Assembly: GCF_000956405.1 (NCBI RefSeq)
Contig: NZ_JYIV01000015.1
Span: 1 to 64,000 of the forward strand
Source of the DNA: Microbacterium oxydans
Lineage (GTDB): Bacteria > Actinomycetota > Actinomycetes > Actinomycetales > Microbacteriaceae
Direction of reading: 5' to 3'
Length of the DNA stretch: 64,000 nucleotides
Under the pieces are notes generated by a model that did no database searches, was not told where the DNA came from, and was given only the letters and a program-made list of their open reading frames with translations. Positions 1-9,907 of the stretch are shown here, one piece after another. The position numbers and the translations under genes are program-made. Each line of letters starts with the position of its first letter. The stretch's first letter is position 1.

Positions 1-147
1 GAGACAGGGACAGAACCGGTGGGGGTGGGGGTTCGGACGTTCATGGCGCCTCCTGTGCTCGTGGGGTGCCCCCACGCTAGGAACCCGATGCCCGTTCGGG
101 AACACCGTTGCCAGAGCGGCGAGGAGGAGCTATGGGGCGTCGTCGTG

Positions 148-211
148 CTCGCCGGCCCGACGTCAGATCTCGCGAGGATCTCAGGTCTCGCCGGCCCGAC
201 GTCAGCTCTCG
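148..211. repeat. two-copy 25-nt direct repeat
   Basis: Copies at 148-172 and 187-211 differ at one base and begin CTCGCCGGCCCGACGTCAG. The right copy spans the stop codon (202-204, minus strand) of the neighbouring reductase-like gene, so the left copy lies just beyond its 3' end. The segment between holds a short GATC-TCGCGA-GGATC hairpin. A 34-codon reading frame with a good GAGGAGGA ribosome site (ATG at 132, stop at 236, plus strand) is built from the two copies and is not convincing as a gene. Confidence 0.7.
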
Positions 212-774
212 TGGGGGCGGCGTTGCAGTTCCGTGACGACGACGCCCGACTCGTAGGCGACGGTCCGCACCGCATCGAACCGCTCGGGACGATACGAGCG
301 CTCGTGGAAGAGCGGGATGCCCGCCCCGAAGAGCAGCGGCTGCCGCTTCAGCACGAGTCGATCGATCTCGTCGGCGAGGGTCGCCGCGAGTGCGCCGCCG
401 CCGCACAGCCAGATCGCTGCTCCCTCCTCCTGCTTCAGGCGTCGCACGACCGAGACGGGGTCCTCCGCTGTCACCTCGAGGTTCTCGCCGTCCGCTGTCC
501 TCGTCCTGCTGAACACGATCTGACGGAGGTGTCGGTAGGGACTCGACAGCCCGCCCACGGCGTAGGTGTTCCAGCCCATGAGGACGGTGTCGAACATCTC
601 GCGCCGTTGCGGAACCCCGAGGGCTTCGGCGGCGACGGTCGGCAGCGTGTCGGCGAAGCGGGCATTGATGCCGTCCATGTGGTCGCCCTCGATGAGGAAC
701 GCGTCGAATTCACCGCTGGGACCGGCGATGTACCCGTCGAGGCTGACGGCGGCGTAGTACACGAGCTCTCGCAT
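202..774 (-). CDS. dihydrofolate reductase-like (RibD C-terminal family) protein
   Basis: A 190-residue protein of the RibD_C/dihydrofolate-reductase-like family, cytoplasmic, presumably an NAD(P)H-dependent reductase of unknown substrate. Visible family marks are SLDGYIAG at residues 11-18, MGWNTY at 66-71, and a glycine-rich WLCGGGALA loop near 122-130 expected to bind the cofactor. The ATG at 774 was chosen because family similarity starts at residue 1; the upstream extension runs into the divergent regulator. It is transcribed away from a TetR regulator 70 nt distant, the usual arrangement of a repressor and its target. Stand-alone members are often annotated dihydrofolate reductase without proof, so the reaction is unknown. 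Confidence 0.85.
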   Translation of the reverse strand: MRELVYYAAVSLDGYIAGPSGEFDAFLIEGDHMDGINARFADTLPTVAAEALGVPQRREMFDTVLMGWNTYAVGGLSSPYRHLRQIVFSRTRTADGENLEVTAEDPVSVVRRLKQEEGAAIWLCGGGALAATLADEIDRLVLKRQPLLFGAGIPLFHERSYRPERFDAVRTVAYESGVVVTELQRRPHES

Positions 775-782
775 GCTTATCC

Positions 783-827
783 AATCACTACATTTGTAGC
801 GGTTACAGTACAACAGGCGTAGTGATT
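783..827. promoter_or_regulatory. probable TetR operator between divergent genes
   Basis: The 70-nt divergent promoter region is dense in dyads. An outer pair AATCACTA (783-790) / TAGTGATT (820-827) is perfect. CTACA-TT-TGTAG (788-799) is perfect. TTGTA (794-798) pairs with TACAA (809-813). TetR dimers bind such dyads and the regulator gene starts 18 nt downstream, so autorepression plus control of the reductase-like gene is inferred. Confidence 0.55.
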
Positions 828-844
828 GCGCTAGGGTTCCTTCC

Positions 845-1411
845 ATGGTGAAGAACGATTCGCGACGACGGACCATCGCGGATGCGGGACTCGCGGTGCT
901 CGCACGCGAGGGGTCACGAGGGCTCACGCACCGAGCCGTCGACGTCGCCGCTCAGGTCCCGATCGGCACGACGTCGAACTACTTCCGCAGCAGAGACGCT
1001 CTGATCGAAGGACTGGTCGAGCGGATCGGGGAGCGGCTCGCACCGAGCGCCGCTGATCTCGCGCGCCGGGCGAAGGCTGAGCCGGGACCGGCGCTCTTCG
1101 CCGACTACCTCCGCGACATCGTGCGGCGCCTGACCGACGATCGGGACGTGACGCTCGCGCTGTTCGAGCTGCGGCTCGAGGGCGGTCGGCGGCCCGAGGT
1201 CGCCGCCGTCCTCGGTGCGTGGCAGCGCGCCGGCTTCGACGCCGACGTGGCTTTCAACACCGCGGCGGGACTCCCGGGAGGACGCCGTGAGATCGCCCTG
1301 TTCCACTACGCGATCGACGGACTCCTGCTCGACCGGCTCACGACGCCCATCGATCAGGAAACCTCCACCGACGACGTCATCGACGACCTGGTCGCGGGGC
1401 TCATCCGCTGA
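845..1411 (+). CDS. TetR/AcrR family transcriptional regulator
   Basis: A 188-residue regulator. The N-terminal 60 residues form the TetR helix-turn-helix (LTHRAVDVAAQVPIGTTSNY, about residues 27-46), followed by a helical ligand domain with the usual sequence drift. Length matches the family. No purine-rich ribosome site precedes the ATG at 845, so translation may be leaderless or weak, which is common for actinobacterial regulators. It is divergent from the reductase-like gene at 202-774 with palindromes between them, and most likely represses that gene and itself. The ligand cannot be predicted. Confidence 0.9.
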   Translation: MVKNDSRRRTIADAGLAVLAREGSRGLTHRAVDVAAQVPIGTTSNYFRSRDALIEGLVERIGERLAPSAADLARRAKAEPGPALFADYLRDIVRRLTDDRDVTLALFELRLEGGRRPEVAAVLGAWQRAGFDADVAFNTAAGLPGGRREIALFHYAIDGLLLDRLTTPIDQETSTDDVIDDLVAGLIR

Positions 1412-1487
1412 CGCGGCGGGGTGTTCCCTCGGGAGCGCGCTGCTCGTACACTGAGGCAACGCACGCTCTCGACGATCGGAGACCGCT

Positions 1488-2816
1488 GTGTCTGCGCCGT
1501 GGCAGGTATCCCGCGAGTCGCTCCCCCCGACATCGCGACTTCTCATCGAGCGTGCGCACGAGGAGCTGCTCGCCGGCAACCTCGAGGACCGGCGTCTGCA
1601 GCAGGTGCGACCGCTGGTGCGGGAGTCGTGGGAACGGGCATGGCGCGGGCGCGTCGGCCCCGAGGGCGCTCCTCCGCTCGACCTCGTGAGCGAGGAACTC
1701 GAGGCGTATCGGCTCGCTCATCCGCTCGCCTCGGTCATGGACATGATCCGTGCGCTGCTGCTGCCGGGTGAGGCGCAGGATGCCGGAGTCGTCATCGCGG
1801 TCGGCGACCAGGCCGGCCGACTGCTGTGGATCGAGGGTGACGCGCAGCTGCGGTCGCTCACCGACGACATGGGTTTCGTCGCGGGAGCGAACTGGTCGGA
1901 GGACGCCGTGGGCACGAGCGCGCCCGGGACCGCTCTGGTGCTCGGCCAGTCGGTGCAGATCCGCGGCGCGGAGCACTACAACCGCCTCGTGCATCCCTGG
2001 TCGTGCACCGCGGCTCCCGTCCGCGACCCGGAGACGCAGCGCGTGCTCGGGGTCATCGACATCACGGGAGGAGCAGAGGTCGTGTCTCTGCAGGCACGGC
2101 TGCTCGTGGATGCGACGGCGCGGGCCGTGGAGTCGGAGCTGATGGTGGCGCGTCTGCGGGCGCGCAGTGAGACGCCCCGACCTCGTGCAGCGGCTGCGAA
2201 GTCCCGCGTGCCGGCCACGGCGCGGGCGACACTCCACGTGCTCGGACGCGATCGGGCACGACTGGAGACGGAGTCGGATCACGACGAGTCCGTGATCGAG
2301 CTCAGCGCCCGGCATGCGGCGATCCTGCTGATGCTCGGCGTGCACCGACAGGGGCTCTCGGCCGAGCGCCTGTGCGAGCTCGTGTACGGACCCGGCGTCT
2401 CGCCCGACACGCTCCGGCCCGAGATGGTGCGCCTGCGGAAGGTGCTCGAGCGCACGGCTCCCGATCTCGTGCCCGAGTCGCGGCCGTACCGGCTGCCCGT
2501 CACGCTCGACACGGATGCGCACGACGTCCTGTCGCTGCTGGACCGGGGTGCGCACAGGGTGGCGCTCACCGCCTATCGAGGACCGGTGCTGCCGGAGTCG
2601 ACGTCTCCGGGCGTCGAGGAGTTCCGCGAATCGGTGCGCGCGGCGCTGCGTGAGGCGATGCTGTCGGAGGCGAGTCTCGATGTGCTGCTGTCCTATGCGG
2701 AGATCCCCGAGGGACAGGGCGATGCGGAAGCCCTCCGCCTCGCGCTGGAGATGCTGCCAGCCCGGTCGCCGAAGCGCGCGGGACTGGTCGCACGGATCGA
2801 GCGTCTCGAAGCCTGA
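1488..2816 (+). CDS. GAF-domain transcriptional regulator of aldehyde dehydrogenase
   Basis: A 442-residue regulator starting at GTG 1488 behind a CGGAGA ribosome site. Residues about 95-195 form an AcoR-like GAF sensor domain ([18 protein letters not shown], 133-150). A Ser/Arg/Ala-rich linker leads to a C-terminal winged-helix region with a [13 protein letters not shown] recognition segment. There is no AAA+ sigma-54 activation domain, so unlike true AcoR it would act on a vegetative holoenzyme. It lies 110 nt upstream of an aldehyde dehydrogenase and DUF779 gene in the same direction, a combination recurrent in actinobacteria. Inferred role: aldehyde- or alcohol-responsive activator binding the GCAACGTTGC dyad ahead of the dehydrogenase gene. 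Confidence 0.82.
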   Translation: MSAPWQVSRESLPPTSRLLIERAHEELLAGNLEDRRLQQVRPLVRESWERAWRGRVGPEGAPPLDLVSEELEAYRLAHPLASVMDMIRALLLPGEAQDAGVVIAVGDQAGRLLWIEGDAQLRSLTDDMGFVAGANWSEDAVGTSAPGTALVLGQSVQIRGAEHYNRLVHPWSCTAAPVRDPETQRVLGVIDITGGAEVVSLQARLLVDATARAVESELMVARLRARSETPRPRAAAAKSRVPATARATLHVLGRDRARLETESDHDESVIELSARHAAILLMLGVHRQGLSAERLCELVYGPGVSPDTLRPEMVRLRKVLERTAPDLVPESRPYRLPVTLDTDAHDVLSLLDRGAHRVALTAYRGPVLPESTSPGVEEFRESVRAALREAMLSEASLDVLLSYAEIPEGQGDAEALRLALEMLPARSPKRAGLVARIERLEA

Positions 2817-2831
2817 GCTGCTGCAACCGCT

Positions 2832-2859
2832 CGCAACGTTGCGCATCGAGTCGCAACGT
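2832..2859. promoter_or_regulatory. probable activator site upstream of aldehyde dehydrogenase
   Basis: The 110-nt gap contains a perfect 10-bp palindrome GCAACGTTGC (2833-2842). Its half CGCAACGT occurs at 2832-2839 and again at 2852-2859, 20 bp apart (about two helical turns). A related TGCAACCG lies at 2822-2829. This is the best candidate binding site for the GAF regulator encoded just upstream. Confidence 0.5.
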
Positions 2860-2926
2860 CGGTCGACCTAGCTTCGGGGAAGAGCCGCAGCACCGAAGCG
2901 CGGCGCACCCGTCGAAGGAGACCCCC

Positions 2927-4492
<1,566 letters not shown>

Positions 4493-4500
4493 GTCACCTC

Positions 4501-4530
4501 TCCGGGCGGACGCACGAGCGTCCGCCCGGA
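4501..4530. terminator. perfect 13-bp GC hairpin between aldehyde dehydrogenase and DUF779 genes
   Basis: TCCGGGCGGACGC (4501-4513) and its exact complement (4518-4530) flank an ACGA loop. There is no U-tract. It starts 8 nt after the dehydrogenase stop and ends 42 nt before the DUF779 start, so it could attenuate transcription or protect the upstream mRNA 3' end within a co-transcribed unit. Confidence 0.7.
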
Positions 4531-4572
4531 CACATTCCCGGAAAGGCATGAACCGTGGGCGGAGAAGAGACT

Positions 4573-4953
4573 ATGGACCGCGTGGCCGTGACGGAGGCGG
4601 CGGCATCGCTCGTGCGCGACCTCACCGCGCAGCACGGGCCCCTCATGTTCCACCAGTCCGGCGGCTGCTGCGACGGCTCATCACCCATGTGCTACCCGAT
4701 CGGAATGTTCATCACCGGACCGGGCGACGTGCTGCTCGGTGAGCTCGATGTGGGCCTGGAACGGGCCGTCGAGGTGTACATGTCGGGGTCGCAGTTCGAG
4801 TACTGGAAGTACACGCACCTCACCATCGATGTCGTGCCCGGCCGCGGAGCGGGGTTCAGTGTCGAGGGTCCGACCGGCATGCGGTTCCTGATCCGCTCCC
4901 GGATGCTGGACGACGCGGAGCTGGAGCACTTCGGCCTCACGCCGACGGCGTGA
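4573..4953 (+). CDS. DUF779 family protein, aldehyde dehydrogenase partner
   Basis: A 126-residue DUF779 protein; this family is almost always encoded beside an acetaldehyde-type dehydrogenase and its role is unproven. A Cys-rich motif HQSGGCCDGSSPMC near residues 29-42 is characteristic and may bind metal or participate in thiol chemistry. An in-frame GTG lies at 4555, but ATG 4573 is preferred because GGAGAAGAG lies 3 nt upstream. It is separated from the dehydrogenase by a strong hairpin, suggesting lower expression from the same transcript. Confidence 0.88.
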   Translation: MDRVAVTEAAASLVRDLTAQHGPLMFHQSGGCCDGSSPMCYPIGMFITGPGDVLLGELDVGLERAVEVYMSGSQFEYWKYTHLTIDVVPGRGAGFSVEGPTGMRFLIRSRMLDDAELEHFGLTPTA

Positions 4954-4964
4954 ACCGAATCACC

Positions 4965-5720
4965 TCAGCGCGGCAGCCGAGGAACAGCGTCGACGAGCGC
5001 CCGCGTGTAGGGGTCCTGCGGAGCGTGCAGCACGTCGGACGTGGCGCCCTGCTCCACCACACGGCCGTCCTTCAGCACCACGGTCCGGTCGCAGGCCGAG
5101 GCGATCGCGGTGAGGTCGTGCGACACCATCACGAGCGAGAGGCCGTTCTCGCGGCGCAGGCGGTCGAGCAGCTCGAGCACCTGCACGCGAGTGGTCACAT
5201 CGAGCGCGCTGACGGGCTCGTCGGCGAGCAGCACGCGCGGGCGGGAGACCACGGCGCGCGCGATGGCGATGCGCTGACGCTGTCCACCCGAGAACTCGTG
5301 CGGGTATCGGCGTGCGGTGTCGGCGGGAAGCCCGACTGCGTCGAGGGCCTCGGCGATGCGTCGCTGAGCGTCGGCGCCGGACGCAAGCCCCAGCGACCGC
5401 AGCGGTTCGCCGATGATCCGGTCGATGCGCTGTCGGGGGTCGAGCGAGGAGTACGGGTCCTGGAACACCGGCTGCACACTCGCGCGGAAGCGACGCATCT
5501 GGGCGCGGTCGCGCAGGTTCAGGACGGCGCCTTCGAACAGCACCTGGCCTTCGCGTGGGGCGGCGAGTCCGAGCAGCAGGCGCAGGATCGTGGACTTGCC
5601 CGCGCCGGACTCACCGACCAGGCCGAGCGAGTCGCCCTCGTCGAGCTGCAGTGAGACGTCGTCGAGCACACGACGGGATCCGTAGGCGAAGCCGGCGCCG
5701 TGCAGTTCGAGCAGCGTCAT
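4965..5720 (-). CDS. peptide/nickel ABC transporter ATP-binding protein (DppF-like)
   Basis: A 251-residue ATPase of a Dpp/Opp-type importer. Walker A GESGAGKST (36-44), signature FSGGQRQR (143-150) and Walker B LLADEP (164-169) are intact. It is shorter than typical DppF (about 320 residues) because the C-terminal oligopeptide-transporter extension is minimal. Its start overlaps the stop of the paired ATPase by 4 nt, and it is the last gene of a six-gene minus-strand unit. It would couple ATP hydrolysis to import with the second ATPase. Confidence 0.92.
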   Translation of the reverse strand: MTLLELHGAGFAYGSRRVLDDVSLQLDEGDSLGLVGESGAGKSTILRLLLGLAAPREGQVLFEGAVLNLRDRAQMRRFRASVQPVFQDPYSSLDPRQRIDRIIGEPLRSLGLASGADAQRRIAEALDAVGLPADTARRYPHEFSGGQRQRIAIARAVVSRPRVLLADEPVSALDVTTRVQVLELLDRLRRENGLSLVMVSHDLTAIASACDRTVVLKDGRVVEQGATSDVLHAPQDPYTRALVDAVPRLPR

Positions 5721-6514
5721 CGTGCACTCTCCCCGGCGTCGAGGAATGCGTCCAGCGCACGAGCGCTGTCGACCAGCATCCGTGTGTACGGTTCGGTCGG
5801 CTCGTGCAGCACCTGCGAGACCGAGCCTGCCTCGACCACGAGCCCGTCGCGCAGCACGACGATGCGATCCACCATGCGTGACACCACGGCCAGGTCATGG
5901 CTGATGAACAGCAGCGACATGCCGCGCTCGTCGACCAGGCGTTCGAGCAGCGCCAGCACGCCGTCCTGCACGGTCACATCCAGCGCGGTGGTCGGCTCGT
6001 CCGCGATGAGCAGCTGTGGGCGGGCTGCCAGGGCGATGGCGATCGCCACGCGCTGCCGCTGTCCACCCGAGAGCTCGTGCGGGTAGGCGCGGGCGATTCG
6101 GGCGTCGGAGAGCGCGACCTCGTCGAGCGCGGCGGCGACGGCCTCCGCCAGTGCGGAGCCGCGCAACCCGAGATGGCGTCGCAGCGGCTCGGCGATCTGA
6201 CGTCCCACCCGCATCAGGGGATCGAGCGCGGTGAGCGGTTCTTGGAACACGATCTGCGCGACGGGACCGCGCAGCGGACGCAGTTCCGCGTCCCGGGCGC
6301 CGACGACCTGGTGCCCGTCGAGCAGCACCGAGCCCGACGCGCTCAGAGCGTCAGGGAGCAGGCCGGTCACCGCGAGCGAGGTCAGCGACTTGCCCGATCC
6401 AGACTCGCCGATCAGGCCCAGGCGCTCACCCGGTGCAAGGGAGAACGAGACATCGCGCACGAGAGTGCCGGCACCCGAGCGGATGGTGAGTCCCGAGACG
6501 TCCAGAATGCTCAT
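5717..6514 (-). CDS. peptide/nickel ABC transporter ATP-binding protein (DppD-like)
   Basis: A 265-residue ABC ATPase with Walker A GESGSGKS (36-43), an LSGGQRQR signature and LLIADEPTTALD Walker B. The start at ATG 6514 is set by the 4-nt overlap with the upstream permease; a longer in-frame extension to 7135 reads antisense through that permease and is spurious. It forms a heterodimer with the downstream DppF-like protein. The substrate is probably short peptides, but nickel or other solutes cannot be excluded from sequence. Confidence 0.92.
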   Translation of the reverse strand: MSILDVSGLTIRSGAGTLVRDVSFSLAPGERLGLIGESGSGKSLTSLAVTGLLPDALSASGSVLLDGHQVVGARDAELRPLRGPVAQIVFQEPLTALDPLMRVGRQIAEPLRRHLGLRGSALAEAVAAALDEVALSDARIARAYPHELSGGQRQRVAIAIALAARPQLLIADEPTTALDVTVQDGVLALLERLVDERGMSLLFISHDLAVVSRMVDRIVVLRDGLVVEAGSVSQVLHEPTEPYTRMLVDSARALDAFLDAGESAR

Positions 6515-7371
6515 CGGCTCCTCCGGCGGGTCGGGTCGGCCAGGTCGCGCAGGCCGTCGGCGAGGAAGTTCACACCGAGCACGAGCGCGATGATCGCGAT
6601 GCCGGGAGCGATGGCGCCCACGGGGGCGACGAGCACGGTGCCCTGCGCTTCCTGCAGCATCCGTCCCCATGAGGCGTTGGGCGGCGGGGCACCGAGGCCC
6701 AGGTACGACAGGCTCGCCTCGGCGAGCACCGCCGCGCCGAACTGCAGCGCCAGACTCACGGCGAGGGTGGGTGCGATGTTCGGCAGCACGTGCTGGAACA
6801 CGATCCCGAGCACTCCGGTACCGCTCGTGCGCGCGGCGGTGATGTACTGCTCCTGCAGCACGCGGCGCGCCAGGATGCGCGTCAGGCGGGCGACGACCGC
6901 CGACATCGCGAGGCCGATCGCGAGCACCGCCGACCACAGCGACGCGCCCTGGACGGCGACGACCAGCATCGCGAGCAGCAGCACGGGGAAGGCGATCACG
7001 ACGTCGAGTCCGGCCGAGAGCGTGTCGTCGACCCAGGGGCGGGCGAAGGCGGCGATGAGTCCGATGATCGTGCCGAGGACCGCGGCGATCGCGACGGCGC
7101 AGGTGCCGACGATGAGCGCGATGCGTGCGCCCCACATCAGTTGCGAGAACAGGTCGCGTCCGAGTCGATCGGTGCCGAGAAGATGCAGGGTGCTAGGCCC
7201 TTCGAGGCGACCGCCGCTGGTGTCGGCGAGCGGATAGGGCAGCCAGAACAGCGACACCAGAGCGATCAACACGATGAGACCCGTCAGCACGATCCCGATC
7301 AGCAGGGTCGTCTTCGGACGCCGCCGCACGGGCATGGATGCGGTGACCAGCTGTTCGGCGACGCGGCTCAT
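6511..7371 (-). CDS. peptide ABC transporter permease (DppC-like)
   Basis: A 286-residue inner-membrane permease. It has an N-terminal TM helix (about 22-44), a short extracytoplasmic loop ending in LLGTDRLGRDLFS, then five more TM helices. The cytoplasmic EAA-type loop AARTSGTGVLGIVFQHVLPN contacts the ATPase. The sequence carries the DppC/OppC hallmarks. It overlaps both neighbours by 4 nt, indicating translational coupling within the operon. Confidence 0.93.
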   Translation of the reverse strand: MSRVAEQLVTASMPVRRRPKTTLLIGIVLTGLIVLIALVSLFWLPYPLADTSGGRLEGPSTLHLLGTDRLGRDLFSQLMWGARIALIVGTCAVAIAAVLGTIIGLIAAFARPWVDDTLSAGLDVVIAFPVLLLAMLVVAVQGASLWSAVLAIGLAMSAVVARLTRILARRVLQEQYITAARTSGTGVLGIVFQHVLPNIAPTLAVSLALQFGAAVLAEASLSYLGLGAPPPNASWGRMLQEAQGTVLVAPVGAIAPGIAIIALVLGVNFLADGLRDLADPTRRRSR

Positions 7372-8330
7372 CGGTTCCCCGAGACGCTCGTACGCAGGCG
7401 CGGATCGATCAGGCGCTGCAGGATGTCGGCGGCGAACCCGACCAGCAGCACGAAGAGGGTGCTGACCACGAGCACGCCCTGGATCACCTGGAAGTCGTGC
7501 TGTTCGATGGCCGACAGCAGCAGGCTGCCGAGGCCGGGCAGGGTGAAGACGCTCTCGACGACGACCGCACCGAGGAGGGTGGTCGACAGTTCGATGCCGA
7601 GCACCGCGACGACCGGAACCGCGCCGTTGCGCACACCGTGACGCAGGAGCGCCTCTCCCATGCCGGAACCTCCGGCGCGGGCGGTGCGGAGGTAGTCGCT
7701 GCCGAGCACATCGAGCGTCGCCGAGCGGACGTAACGGCTGAGGGAGGCGCTCATGACGATCACGATCGTGATCACGGGCAGCGCGAGCGAGCGCAGCGCG
7801 TCGGCCGGATCCTCCCAGTCCTTGCGGGGGAAGCCGCCGGACGGCAGCACACCGAGGCCGAGCGCGAACACCCAGACCAGCACCACTCCGACCCAGAACA
7901 CGGGAACCGCGACGCCGAGCTGCGCGAACCCCGAGAGCACGATGCCGTACCAGCGGTCGGACTTCACGGCGGCGGTGATGCCGATCGCGAGGGAGACGAG
8001 CAGTGCGATCGCGAAGGCGATGAGCGTGAGCGGAAGGGTCACGGCAAGGCGGTCCGCGATGTCGGGGCCGACCGGGCGTGAGCTGAGGAACGACTCACCC
8101 AGGTCGAAGCGCAGCAGTTGACCCGCCCACGTCGTGAACTGCTGCAGCAGCGGCTGGTCGGAACCGACTTGGGCTCGGGCGGCCGCGATCTGCTCCGGGG
8201 TGGCATTGACCGAGAGCAGCGCGTTCGCGGGGTCACCGGGGAGCAGGCGCAGCAGCACGAAGATCGCGATCATCGCGACGACGAGCGAGATCGCGAGGAA
8301 CGCGAGGCGGCGCAGCAGATAGGCGAGCAT
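7368..8330 (-). CDS. peptide ABC transporter permease (DppB-like)
   Basis: A 320-residue permease with the DppB/OppB layout. The N-terminal helix LLRRLAFLAISLVVAMIAIF is followed by the LLPGDPAN motif in the extracytoplasmic segment, then a five-helix core with an EAA loop (YLRTARAGGSGMGEALLRHG). It pairs with the DppC-like permease to form the channel. The start at ATG 8330 lies 52 nt after the stop of the binding-protein gene in the same unit. Confidence 0.93.
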   Translation of the reverse strand: MLAYLLRRLAFLAISLVVAMIAIFVLLRLLPGDPANALLSVNATPEQIAAARAQVGSDQPLLQQFTTWAGQLLRFDLGESFLSSRPVGPDIADRLAVTLPLTLIAFAIALLVSLAIGITAAVKSDRWYGIVLSGFAQLGVAVPVFWVGVVLVWVFALGLGVLPSGGFPRKDWEDPADALRSLALPVITIVIVMSASLSRYVRSATLDVLGSDYLRTARAGGSGMGEALLRHGVRNGAVPVVAVLGIELSTTLLGAVVVESVFTLPGLGSLLLSAIEQHDFQVIQGVLVVSTLFVLLVGFAADILQRLIDPRLRTSVSGNR

Positions 8331-8382
8331 GGCTTCTCAGGATGAGGTGGGGGATGCCGACGCCCGGCATCCCCCACGCACG

Positions 8383-9879
8383 TCAGGACTTGACGATGTC
8401 GTACGCGAAGAACTGCGAGTTCAGGCCGTTGATCGGGTATCCGCTGAGGTCGCTGGAGGCGACCACGATCTGCGGGTACAGGTACAACCATACGCTCGCG
8501 GCATCCGCGGCGATCTTCTCGTTGACCTGCTTCAGAAGGGCGGTCTGCTCGTCGGTCGTCGCCGCCTGCTCGGCCTCGGCGACCCACTTCTGGACATCGG
8601 CGTCGTTGTAGCCCCAGTAGAAGTCGGGGTTGCCGTACCAGACCACGTCACGGTCGTTCACGTGCTCCTGCAGCGTCGCCTGGAAGTCCTGCTCCTTGAA
8701 GACCTTCGTGTACCACTCGTCGGCGCTGATCGTGTTGATCTCGACCGTGATGCCGACCTCGGCGAGCTGCGACTGCAGGAACTCCGCGACGGCGGGGTGC
8801 GGGTCGTAGCTCGGGGTGTCGAGCGTGAAGGTGAAGCCGTCGGCGTAGCCCGCCTCGGCGAGGAGCTTCTTCGAGAGGTCGACGTCGTACGGGTTGACCT
8901 GCGTGAGGTCCTCGTACCAGGGGTCGGTGGGCGGCACCATCGAGCCGATCAGCGTGCCGTAGTCGCCCCAGATCGACTCGAGGAGCTTCTTCGTGTCGAT
9001 CGCGGAGTAGATGGCCTTGCGCACGAGCGTGTTGTCGAACGGGGCGACCCTGTCGTTGAAGGCGAGCAGCTCCTTCGTGGTCGAGGTGCCCTCGCTCACG
9101 ACGTAGTCGTCGGAGTCGAACTGCGTGAGCGAGTCGGGGTTCTGCACGCTCGTGATGACGTCGATCTCCCCGGTGAGGAGCGCGTTGTTCTCCGCAGTCG
9201 CGTCGGTGAAGTACGTGTAGACGACCTCGGCGTTCTTCGCGGGCTCTCCCCAGTAGTCGTCCCAGCGCTCGAGGGTCAGGGTCGAGCCCTTCTTCCACTG
9301 GTCGAGCGTGTAGGGGCCGGTTCCGTCTTCGGTGCTGGTGATGTCTCCGGCCTCGTCGTTCACGATCCAGACGTAGCTGAGGTTGTAGAGGAACGAGATC
9401 GAGCGCTGCGAGAGCGTGAACACGACGGTCTTGTCGTCGGGGGTGGCGATGTCGGCGATCGTCTTGAAGCTCGACTTGCGGGCGGAGACCGAGTCTTCGG
9501 CGGTGACGGCTTCGATGCTCGACTTCACGTCGGCGGAGGTGAGCGGGTCGCCCGAGTGGAACGTCACGTCGTCGCGCAGGGTGATCGTGTACGTGAGGCC
9601 GTCGTCGGACACCTGGGCGTCCTCGGCGAGGAGCGGCTCGACCTCGCCGTCGTCGGTCAGCCGGTACAGACCCTCGTAGACGTTGCCGGTGAGGGCTTCC
9701 GTCACTCCCTGGCCGCCACCCTGCGTGTTGCTCAGGTTGGTGGGCTCGTACAGCGATCCGATGAAGATCGTGGCGTCTTCGCTCGCGGTGGCGTCGTCGT
9801 TCGCGCCGGACGCGCAGCCGGCCACGAGGGCGATCGTGGCGGCAGCGCCGAGCGCGCTGAGGAAGCGGGTTCTTCTCAT
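8383..9879 (-). CDS. peptide ABC transporter substrate-binding lipoprotein
   Basis: A 498-residue family-5 extracellular solute-binding protein (DppA/OppA type). The signal peptide ends in the lipobox LVAG-C, with Cys at about residue 20, so the mature protein is lipid-anchored on the outer face of the membrane. The mature part shows the ordered SBP_bac_5 features, including YTITLRDDVTFHSGDPL and later EAGYADGFTFTLDTPS. ATG 9879 starts exactly at the signal peptide; a longer extension into the upstream DUF1684 gene is out of frame with that gene and spurious. It captures the ligand, probably short peptides, for the adjacent permeases. Confidence 0.93.
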   Translation of the reverse strand: MRRTRFLSALGAAATIALVAGCASGANDDATASEDATIFIGSLYEPTNLSNTQGGGQGVTEALTGNVYEGLYRLTDDGEVEPLLAEDAQVSDDGLTYTITLRDDVTFHSGDPLTSADVKSSIEAVTAEDSVSARKSSFKTIADIATPDDKTVVFTLSQRSISFLYNLSYVWIVNDEAGDITSTEDGTGPYTLDQWKKGSTLTLERWDDYWGEPAKNAEVVYTYFTDATAENNALLTGEIDVITSVQNPDSLTQFDSDDYVVSEGTSTTKELLAFNDRVAPFDNTLVRKAIYSAIDTKKLLESIWGDYGTLIGSMVPPTDPWYEDLTQVNPYDVDLSKKLLAEAGYADGFTFTLDTPSYDPHPAVAEFLQSQLAEVGITVEINTISADEWYTKVFKEQDFQATLQEHVNDRDVVWYGNPDFYWGYNDADVQKWVAEAEQAATTDEQTALLKQVNEKIAADAASVWLYLYPQIVVASSDLSGYPINGLNSQFFAYDIVKS

Positions 9880-9907
9880 GAGTACTCCAGGGTGAGCGGG
9901 TGCGGCG

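Noticed and set aside
132..236. 34-codon frame with a good ribosome site at the left edge
   Set aside because: It is made of the 25-nt repeat and overlaps the 3' end of a real gene; no support beyond the ribosome site.
6515..7135. N-terminal extension of the DppD-like ATPase
   Set aside because: It runs through the DppC-like gene out of frame; the ATG at 6514 gives the family N-terminus and a 4-nt overlap.
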